A stretch of DNA of 11,626 nt from Desulfobacterales bacterium. Its GTDB lineage: Bacteria; Desulfobacterota; Desulfobacteria; Desulfobacterales; UBA11574. The notes under the pieces were generated by a model. It saw only the letters and a list, made by a program, of their open reading frames with translations. It was not told where the DNA came from and did no database searches. Below are positions 6,560-11,626 of this stretch, in pieces; position 1 is the stretch's first letter; the number at the start of each line of letters is the position of its first letter. The position numbers were made by a program, and so were the translations under genes. The stretch lies in the NCBI GenBank assembly GCA_030145595.1, contig JAQYVG010000099.1:1-11626 (forward strand), in the 5' to 3' direction.

Positions 6560-6724
6560 AAGCCATCTGAATCGGTTTTTATTTTATCCACCGGAGACCT
6601 TGATGCTGATTTAATGCCCTACCATTCCAAAACGGTTGGTCTTAAAACTGACACCTTACAGGAACGTTTTTATATTTTAAAAGCGCCTGGAAATCGTGGT
6701 CAGCAAAGACTTGATGCAAAATAA
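6560..6724 (+). pseudogene. Possible gene remnant or small ORF
   Basis: This frame stays open for 54 codons after a TAA at 6557 and ends with TAA at 6722-6724. Its translation looks protein-like (for example STGDLDADLMPYHSKTVGLK, then ERFYILKAPGNRGQQ). The only internal ATG in a plausible place is at 6614, which would give 36 residues, with no Shine-Dalgarno sequence close to it. I do not recognise the family. It could be the decayed end of a lost gene, a small protein, or chance. Confidence 0.2.
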
Positions 6725-6768
6725 AACAAGCAGAGGCTCCGGTCAATCAACCTAATATTTCAAACCTT

Positions 6769-6777
6769 AAGGAGGTG
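6769..6777 (+). promoter_or_regulatory. Strong Shine-Dalgarno sequence of the OFA gene
   Basis: AAGGAGGTG is a near-perfect complement of the 16S rRNA 3' end and lies 5 bases before the ATG at 6783. It decides the start against the in-frame GTG at 6777, which is part of this site. It is the strongest ribosome-binding site in the window and, with the GC-rich third positions, suggests a highly translated gene. Confidence 0.85.
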
Positions 6778-6782
6778 TGCTG

Positions 6783-8063
6783 ATGGCACTATTTAACCCT
6801 TATGCGAAGGGGTTTAATCAACCGGTAGATGCAATACCCGGACGCGGATGGTCTGTTATTCTTGCAGGTACGACCATCAACTTATGTCTGGGTTGCCTGT
6901 ACGCTTGGTCCGTCTGGCTCAAGTACCTTACAAACGACGCCTACATGAAGGCCCACGGCTGGTCCGGCGCTCTGACTTCAGAGCAGGCTTCAAACCCCAA
7001 ATCATTGTGTATTATAATCTTTGCCCTGCTCATGATTCCCGGCGGAAAGATTCAGGATAAATACGGACCCTCGGTGGCCGGTACCCTGTCTGCCGTCTGC
7101 ATGGGAATAGGTATGATTATCGCCGGTACGATGCATTCCTACGGCGGAATCCTGTGGGGATTCGGAGTCGGCGGCGGTATCGCCATGGGCATCGGTTATG
7201 CTGCTCCGGTCCCGGCAACAAGAAGATGGGTCGGACCGCACCAGGTTGGTGTCATGATCGGCATCACCGTTGCCGGTTACGGTGGCGCGGCCTTCTACGT
7301 GGCCCCGCTCATCAAGTGGCTGATTGTAGCCTATAGCCTCTCGCTCTCATTTGTGGTACTGGGTATCGCTTATTTGATCGTTATAGCTATCGCGGCGAAC
7401 GTGCTGGCATGGCCGGAAGAAGGTTATGTGCCGCCCCAACCGACAACAGTGGCAGCCAAAGCAGCCGCCGCATCGGCGGTGGACTGGACCGCGGGAGAGA
7501 TGCTCGGAACCTGGCAGTTCTATGCTCTGGTCGCCCTTTTCTGCTTGAACACCCAGTCAGGGCTGCTCATCATCGGCCACGCCGCCAAGATCGTTAAGCC
7601 CTTCCTGGAGAGTGGCTTTATCCTGGTGGCTGCCGGCGGTTTTGTGAACGCTGCGGGCCGGGTCGGAACAGGCAAGTACTCGGACATTATCGGCCGGGAC
7701 AAGGCTTACATACTCAATGCCGGTGTTGCGGCGCTCTGCATGTTCACACTGCCCATGATGATTGCGGCCAAATCGCTTCCCATGACGTTCTTAGCCTGTA
7801 TGATCGGCTACTGGGCATACGGCGGCGGGCTGGCCCTGATGCCTTCTTACACGGCTGACTTTTACGGCCCCAAGAACCTGGGCTTCAATTACGGCCTCGT
7901 GTTCATGGGCTGGGGCTTCGGCGCATTCATGCCCAAGCTGGCCGGTAGAATCAGAGACGCGACCGGATCGTACGACATGGCATTCTACATTGCGGGCGGA
8001 CTGCTCATCTTGGCTTGTGTTATTGCCTTGGTGACCAAGAAACCTCAAAAGGCAGCAGCATAA
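6783..8063 (+). CDS. OFA-family (oxalate/formate antiporter type) MFS transporter
   Basis: This is a 426-residue inner-membrane protein with about 12 hydrophobic segments in two halves, split by a central loop near residues 215-240 (WPEEGYVPPQPT and an Ala-rich stretch). Family hallmarks are the opening RGWSVILAGTTINLCLGCLY with YAWSV, the loop after helix 2 (GGKIQDKYGPSVAGT), a Gly-rich helix (GFGVGGGIAMGIGYAAPVPA) followed by RRW, and WTAGEMLGTWQFYAL at the start of the second half. These place it in the OFA subfamily with OxlT, whose members exchange small carboxylates. The substrate of this one is unknown. A lysine (K385, in GAFMPKLAGRI) lies in the penultimate helix, where OxlT carries its substrate lysine, but this needs an alignment. 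Third positions are more GC-rich than in upstream genes. It appears monocistronic, ending at a strong terminator, and may be controlled by the TetR gene upstream. Confidence 0.93.
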   Translation: MALFNPYAKGFNQPVDAIPGRGWSVILAGTTINLCLGCLYAWSVWLKYLTNDAYMKAHGWSGALTSEQASNPKSLCIIIFALLMIPGGKIQDKYGPSVAGTLSAVCMGIGMIIAGTMHSYGGILWGFGVGGGIAMGIGYAAPVPATRRWVGPHQVGVMIGITVAGYGGAAFYVAPLIKWLIVAYSLSLSFVVLGIAYLIVIAIAANVLAWPEEGYVPPQPTTVAAKAAAASAVDWTAGEMLGTWQFYALVALFCLNTQSGLLIIGHAAKIVKPFLESGFILVAAGGFVNAAGRVGTGKYSDIIGRDKAYILNAGVAALCMFTLPMMIAAKSLPMTFLACMIGYWAYGGGLALMPSYTADFYGPKNLGFNYGLVFMGWGFGAFMPKLAGRIRDATGSYDMAFYIAGGLLILACVIALVTKKPQKAAA

Positions 8064-8101
8064 AGCCGGTCGATCTGGTAGATTAAGATCAACCGTAGAT
8101 T

Positions 8102-8141
8102 AAAAAGGCGGGAAGGGCCAAAACCCTTTCCGCCTTTTTTT
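8102..8141. terminator. Strong, probably bidirectional intrinsic terminator
   Basis: A 16-base stem (8102-8117 with 8124-8139, one G-T wobble) encloses a 6-base loop. GGCGG/CCGCC sits in its lower half, a T7 run follows on the + strand and T5 on the minus strand. It lies 38 bases after the OFA stop codon and about 50 bases beyond the minus-strand gene's stop, so it can stop both converging transcripts. Confidence 0.88.
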
Positions 8142-8151
8142 ATACAAATAA

Positions 8152-8195
8152 AATCGTACGATTGTATGATGAATTCGATTTTTATGAATTCATCA
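8152..8195. repeat. Palindrome plus inverted repeat at the convergent junction
   Basis: AATCGTACGATT (8152-8163) is a perfect 12-base palindrome. Right next to it TGATGAATTC (8167-8176) and GAATTCATCA (8186-8195) form a perfect 10-base inverted repeat with a 9-base loop. The second arm includes the stop codon of the minus-strand membrane protein gene (8193-8195). Neither is followed by a T-run, so they are not plain terminators. Confidence 0.55.
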
Positions 8196-8798
8196 ATGGT
8201 ATAATGCGAATCTGGTTACAACGTCTACAACCGGTGCCATCATCTCTCTTAAAAACGGTGTGCCTGAGAAACGGTCGATGAGCACCAGGCCCAGAATAAT
8301 AAACGGGCCGATCTTTGAGTATATTCGCCAGACACGCTCACCGGGCAATACCAGGTAGATCAGTCTGCTTCCGAAGAGCGGGGGAATGGGTATGATATGA
8401 TAAGCGGTCACGGCAACACTTACACTGACTAGAACCTCAACGACACGGTCGGTCCAGAAAAAATACTTAACGTAACCCGCACTGAGTGCCAGGGTCAGGC
8501 TGGCATAAGGGGCGATGAGCGATATGAGGAACCAGCCAAGCTTTTGCCTTTTGAACCTTATCTTTTGATCATCCACCTGACGGCCCCAGGCGAAACCGCC
8601 CAGAATAAAGACGATGGTACCCAAAATGTCCAGGTTGGCTAAGGGGTTGAAGTCGAAACCGGCCTCTTCCCCGTCAGGCTTTGTTTTTGAGAAGGCTGAG
8701 GCAAATAAACGGGTAAAACCGGAACCAAAAGTTACGATGATGAGCAAAGTTATAAAGTGATATAGAAGTTCTTCTGAATTGAAGCTTTTTATGGGCAA
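8193..8798 (-). CDS. Site-2-protease-like membrane protein lacking the catalytic motifs
   Basis: This is a 201-residue integral membrane protein with about five to six hydrophobic helices, laid out like short M50 site-2 proteases (YwhC type). Family landmarks remain: FNPLANLDILGTIVF (50-64) matches the usual NPxxHxDPxGT, GGFAWGRQV (67-75) matches GGFGWGKPV, and IPIPPLFGSRL (136-146) matches the LPIPPLDGGR helix. The zinc and catalytic residues are gone: there is no HExxH anywhere (only H14, H134 and H201), and the metal-binding Asp of PPLDG is Phe142. It is therefore probably a pseudoprotease. The start is ambiguous. A TTG at 8798 has GGAGGA 6 bases upstream. A TTG at 8861 would add 21 residues and has a weaker AAAGGT 9 bases upstream. 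It diverges from the kinase gene and converges with the OFA gene. Confidence 0.8.
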   Translation of the reverse strand: MPIKSFNSEELLYHFITLLIIVTFGSGFTRLFASAFSKTKPDGEEAGFDFNPLANLDILGTIVFILGGFAWGRQVDDQKIRFKRQKLGWFLISLIAPYASLTLALSAGYVKYFFWTDRVVEVLVSVSVAVTAYHIIPIPPLFGSRLIYLVLPGERVWRIYSKIGPFIILGLVLIDRFSGTPFLREMMAPVVDVVTRFALYH

Positions 8799-8870
8799 GG
8801 CAAGTCCTCCGAGTTTTAGTTGGCGCGAGTATAGAGATAATAAGGCATCTGTGTCAAACAAAAAAGTGAT

Positions 8871-8954
8871 ACCTTTGAAAGCGGAATTGTCCTTGAACCG
8901 CGTAAAATTTTAACATATTTAACTGGGCAGGCAAAATTGGACATTTTCAAAGGT
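8871..8954. promoter_or_regulatory. Divergent regulatory region with mirrored 10-base repeat
   Basis: ACCTTTGAAA (8871-8880) is the exact reverse complement of TTTCAAAGGT (8945-8954), 64 bases apart. Read outward on each strand, TTTCAAAGGT ends 8 bases before the kinase ATG (8963) and 9 bases before the TTG at 8861 of the diverging membrane-protein gene. The centre holds a palindrome, TAAAATTTTA (8903-8912), and a -35-like TTGAAC (8893-8898) without a convincing -10. The arms could be matching AAAGGT ribosome-binding sites or a shared operator. Confidence 0.4.
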
Positions 8955-8962
8955 CTAAGGAA

Positions 8963-10627
8963 ATGGACTTAACAAATAACAGAGAAAAGAGGGCCGTTTT
9001 AGTCATCGACGGGGACCGGAGCGCATCTGAAAAGCTCAAGAATCTGTTTGGCGAACGGGGGTATCTGGCCTATTCGGCAGGTACTACAGAAGAAGCCCTG
9101 AAATTAGCCCAAGAGAAAAGAGTGGTTGTGGCCTTTTTGACCCTTGGACAACCGGGCCTCGACTCGGGGAGGCTAATAAGGCACTTGAAAAGGGGTGAAA
9201 GTGCTGAAAATATACCGGTAATTGTAATTTTGGAAAGTTATTTGGAAGATCTGGTAGCATCGGCGTTGAAGGCCGGAGCGGTGGATTACCTCATCCGGCC
9301 GATCGATTCTGAGGAACTTATCAGAAGGACAGGTGTTCATGCCAGACTCAAAGAGGACAACAAGGCGATGGCTGAGTCGCTGGAGCGCTACAAAGAACAT
9401 TTTGGCGGAACAGAGGTAGGGCTGTTTTTTACCAGCAGAGACGGCGAACTCCTGGACTGTAACGAGACTCTGGTCAAAATGCTGGGATACGAACTGAAAG
9501 ATGAACTTTTGCACCGTAATGTTGAAGAGACAATCTATTTCAATCCGCTGGAGCGCAGCAAGTTCCGAACGGCCATTGAGGATCGAGGTGTGGTTAAGGA
9601 CTTTCGGGTTACTTTCCGGCGTAAGGGCGGAGATCCGGTCTCGATACTCATCTCCGGTCATGTCGAACGGAACGATGACGGCGCGGTTGTAGGATACCGG
9701 GGTGAAAACGTCATTGTACAAGAGAACGATCCGCCGGCGCCGCGTAAAGGGCTATTGTCCGGCCTGCTGCCAATGCTTTCGGGCCGTTTTCATTCCTTGT
9801 TCAGCGCCAGCGAACTTTTAGGGGACCGGTACGAAAAAGTGAATAGATTGGGTCTTGGAAGTTTTGGCGAAGTATGGAAGGTTAGGGATATACGAAAAGA
9901 CCCCCCGGAATTTTTTGTGGCCAAGATTCCCCTTAGCAAAAAGCTTAACGCCAAATTCGAAAAGGAAGCCCATATCTTAAAGAGTCTGGCCGCTCATGAC
10001 GGGGTGCCTAAGGTTCGCGAAATTATAGATGAAAAGAATAAAAGGGTGCTGATTCAAGAACTTATCCCGGGAAAAACACTTTTTGAGATAACTGAACGGG
10101 AACTTGAGGAAAAGGAGGCGGAGTCGGTCATTATCCAGTTGATTGATGTGGTGGCCCATGCCCACAACCTGGCAATTATCCACCGTGACATAAAACCGGG
10201 CAACGTGATGGTGAAGCCGGACGGAAGAATCATGCTGCTGGACTTCGGTGCTGCCAAGGAACTCAAGGAGAGATCGATATCCGATACGGTCACCGGCTCC
10301 CGGCCCTTTATGTCTCCGGAACAGATTATGGGCCGAAGTCAGCGGCGCTCGGACGTGTGGGCGCTGGGGGTCGTCATGTTCATCCTTTACACCGGGATGT
10401 TTCCGTTTTATAACGCAGTGGAAAAGGTGCTCATGGACATGATTCTGGAACTGCCGCCACCGCATCCCAGTAAACTCAACGAGAGCATCCATCCCGAGAT
10501 CGAGCGCATCATCCTGCAATGCTTGGAAAAACCACCGGAAAACCGCCATGCAGATGCAGGCGCTCTCAAGGATGAGATAATTAACATATTCCCGGATTAT
10601 GGGAAAACGATCTTGCCGCTTTTTTAA
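8963..10627 (+). CDS. Receiver-PAS-Ser/Thr protein kinase (Hanks type) with degenerate receiver
   Basis: This is a 554-residue cytoplasmic protein with no membrane segment. Residues 10-130 form a response-regulator receiver fold (AVLVIDGDRS ... QPGLDSG ... AGAVDYLIRPID). The phospho-acceptor Asp is Thr60 and the conserved Lys is Arg112, so phosphotransfer should not occur. Residues about 141-255 form a PAS/PAC domain (GLFFTSRDGELLDCNETLVK, then MLGYEL). Residues 288-543 form a eukaryote-like kinase that looks active: G-loop GLGSFGEV (297-304), VAK Lys321, a helix-C Glu near 335, HRDIKPGN (407-414), DFG (427-429), GSRPFMSPEQ (445-454), SDVWALG (463-469) and Arg528. The likely role is phosphorylation of protein Ser/Thr in response to a PAS-sensed cue. 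The ATG has AAAGGT 8 bases upstream and AAGGA directly before it. The gene diverges from the pseudoprotease-like gene, and its stop overlaps that of the GNAT gene. Confidence 0.93.
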   Translation: MDLTNNREKRAVLVIDGDRSASEKLKNLFGERGYLAYSAGTTEEALKLAQEKRVVVAFLTLGQPGLDSGRLIRHLKRGESAENIPVIVILESYLEDLVASALKAGAVDYLIRPIDSEELIRRTGVHARLKEDNKAMAESLERYKEHFGGTEVGLFFTSRDGELLDCNETLVKMLGYELKDELLHRNVEETIYFNPLERSKFRTAIEDRGVVKDFRVTFRRKGGDPVSILISGHVERNDDGAVVGYRGENVIVQENDPPAPRKGLLSGLLPMLSGRFHSLFSASELLGDRYEKVNRLGLGSFGEVWKVRDIRKDPPEFFVAKIPLSKKLNAKFEKEAHILKSLAAHDGVPKVREIIDEKNKRVLIQELIPGKTLFEITERELEEKEAESVIIQLIDVVAHAHNLAIIHRDIKPGNVMVKPDGRIMLLDFGAAKELKERSISDTVTGSRPFMSPEQIMGRSQRRSDVWALGVVMFILYTGMFPFYNAVEKVLMDMILELPPPHPSKLNESIHPEIERIILQCLEKPPENRHADAGALKDEIINIFPDYGKTILPLF

Positions 10628-11187
10628 ATCCTGCCGGCATATGCGGCCACATCCATCACCATAATTACCACATCCATATCTTCGCCGTGGCGGTTTTTCA
10701 TAAGCCCTTCTATCACCGCCCGGGGACTGAAACCGGCTTTTTTGAACATGACCAGGGCGCTGTGGGCTTTAAGGGGGAATTCCACCATCAGTTTCTCCAG
10801 CCCGAACTCATGGGCAAGGTCGACAAGCTCGTTGATCATCAGGGTTCCCAGACCCTTTTCGTGGAATTCCGGCTCCACAACAATTCTAATGGTGGCCAGG
10901 TGTTTCCGCCAGCCGTAGGCCACCCGGTGAATGCTCGCATTGGCCACCACCTTGTTGTCTATTAAAGCCAAAAGAGGAAAAACCTTGCTATAGTCCAGTT
11001 GGGCGAACCACTTGTCAAGAACTTGCGGGTCGGTAACGTCGTTGCGCACATACTGGAGTACTGCAGGTGAAAGCCGGCCGAAAAAGTCCCCCACCAACCG
11101 GCGGTCAGTTTTGTCCATGGGCCGTAAAACAGTTATAGTGCCGTCTTTAAGCTTTCCGGTCTTTTTGAGTTCCTGTATGCTTGTCAT
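10624..11187 (-). CDS. GNAT-family N-acetyltransferase
   Basis: This is a 187-residue GNAT fold protein, which would transfer an acyl group from acetyl-CoA to an unknown amine. Motif A is clear: ATIRIVVEPEFHEKGLGTLM with INELV following. The pyrophosphate-binding loop reads HEKGLG, with His where Arg or Gln is usual. Motif B includes MFKKAGFSPRAV near the C-terminus. The N-terminal part (LRPMDKTDRRLVGDFFGRLS, about 21-40) matches the 'rRP.d..D...l..ff..ls' opening of one GNAT subgroup. The ATG has GGGAG 6 bases upstream. The gene runs against the kinase gene, and the two share a TTAA stop region with no room for a terminator. The substrate could be a protein lysine or a small molecule; sequence alone does not say. 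The metallophosphoesterase gene upstream on the same strand could be co-transcribed, across 116 bases. Confidence 0.9.
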   Translation of the reverse strand: MTSIQELKKTGKLKDGTITVLRPMDKTDRRLVGDFFGRLSPAVLQYVRNDVTDPQVLDKWFAQLDYSKVFPLLALIDNKVVANASIHRVAYGWRKHLATIRIVVEPEFHEKGLGTLMINELVDLAHEFGLEKLMVEFPLKAHSALVMFKKAGFSPRAVIEGLMKNRHGEDMDVVIMVMDVAAYAGRI

Positions 11188-11303
11188 TTTGCGCTCCCAT
11201 ATAGTTACTTAATTGAAAAATTTGTGGCAAATATTTTTTTGGTTCCCTGCTACAGCTTCAATAAGGTCGGGATCTCCGTTAGACTACAACCGTCTTGTAC
11301 AGT

Positions 11304-11626
11304 TTAGGTTCCGTGTATAAGCCTGTCTGCGAAGAGCTCAGGGAGGCCGGCAGCAATAATTTTTTCCATAGTTGTGGTGCAGTCATATTCCACCAGCCTG
11401 AAACTTACAGTTTTGCTTTCAGTGTCGAAGATGAAATATGAAGATCTGGGATCACCATCCCGGGGTTGGCCGACGCTCCCGGGATTCAGAAGGTAAAACT
11501 CCTCGCTGTCGAGACGGATGACGCCGTCTGTGGGAATATCAACAGGCGCTACCTTTCCCCGAACGTCCATGCGCCAGATCTTGCTCTTGTGAGTGTGGCC
11601 GAAAAGGCATACATTGGTTTCACCCC
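11304..11626 (-). CDS. Metallophosphoesterase (YfcE/MJ0936-like), C-terminal part, 5' end outside window
   Basis: The frame is open to the right edge, so only the last 106 residues are present. It reads VCLFGHTHKSKIW near the edge: GHTH is the last metal-binding motif of calcineurin-like phosphoesterases. Then come IRLDSEEFYLLNPGSVGQPR and DGDPRSSYFIFD, characteristic of the small YfcE/MJ0936 branch. These two-metal enzymes hydrolyse phosphodiesters or phosphomonoesters; members differ in natural substrate, so none is assigned. The tail after about residue 60 of the visible part (DTESKTVSFRLVEYDCTTTM) is a typical final strand and helix. Taking the ATG at 11570 as the start would cut off the GHTH motif and is wrong. 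It is on the same strand as, and 116 bases upstream of, the GNAT gene. Confidence 0.9.
   Translation of the reverse strand, partial: GETNVCLFGHTHKSKIWRMDVRGKVAPVDIPTDGVIRLDSEEFYLLNPGSVGQPRDGDPRSSYFIFDTESKTVSFRLVEYDCTTTMEKIIAAGLPELFADRLIHGT

Larger units (their letters stand above)
6442..6782. other. 341-base gap between the TetR and OFA genes
   Basis: No complete gene was found. The gap opens with a 7-base inverted repeat (GCTGAAT 6437-6443 / ATTCAGC 6461-6467) over the TetR stop codon, without a T-run. A weak promoter-like pair, TTGTAG (6505-6510) and TATAAA (6526-6531), has a short 15-base spacer. A stop-free stretch with protein-like composition lies at 6560-6724. The gap ends with the strong ribosome-binding site of the carrier gene. 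A long 5' leader on the carrier transcript is possible, but no known riboswitch was recognised. Confidence 0.5.

Noticed and set aside
7002..7241. Several overlapping frames on both strands inside the OFA gene
   Set aside because: They are by-products of the GC-rich third positions of the transporter gene; the translations look unnatural and no start signals are present.
9977..10549. 190-codon minus-strand frame inside the kinase gene
   Set aside because: It is antisense to the conserved catalytic core (HRD, DFG), and the translation is His/Arg-rich without a recognisable domain.

Overview
The window reads as chromosomal DNA of a Gram-negative anaerobe of the Desulfobacterota (former Deltaproteobacteria), probably near Desulfobacterales. 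This is an inference from three things: the gene families (an MglA-type Ras-like GTPase, a DUF4388/PATAN protein, PilZ, an OFA-family carrier, a Hanks-type kinase with receiver and PAS input), the dispersed repeats between genes, and the moderate GC content. The left half is AT-richer; the carrier gene and everything to its right are visibly GC-richer at third codon positions. No rRNA, tRNA, CRISPR array, complete insertion sequence or phage gene was seen.

Positions 1-3751 hold a signalling block on the + strand. A near-consensus sigma70 promoter (139-166) precedes a TPR-like protein with an unassigned beta-rich C-terminal domain. Next come an MglA-like GTPase, a DUF4388 protein carrying two degenerate cyclic-nucleotide-binding folds, and a PilZ protein expected to bind c-di-GMP. 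The GTPase and DUF4388 genes lie 12 bases apart. Dispersed repeats separate the other members. No MglB/Roadblock partner is present.

Positions 3762-5666 hold purC (SAICAR synthase), whose ribosome-binding site overlaps the pilZ stop codon, and an orphan ParB-like protein with no ParA nearby. A TetR-family regulator with its own promoter follows (5794-6441). A 341-base gap with one possible gene remnant then leads to a 12-helix OFA-family major facilitator with a very strong Shine-Dalgarno sequence. This gene ends at a strong terminator placed to serve both converging genes.

The right part (8193-11626) starts with a minus-strand membrane protein that looks like a site-2 protease stripped of its catalytic residues. 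Diverging from it across a short region with a mirrored 10-base repeat is a receiver-PAS-Ser/Thr kinase. Its receiver lacks the phospho-acceptor aspartate, while the kinase domain looks intact. The kinase gene converges on a GNAT acetyltransferase with overlapping stop codons. The C-terminal part of a metallophosphoesterase runs off the right edge.

Two ideas stand out: a possible GTPase/PilZ/degenerate-CNB regulatory module on the left, and a divergent pair of 'pseudo' sensory proteins (dead protease, dead receiver) on the right.
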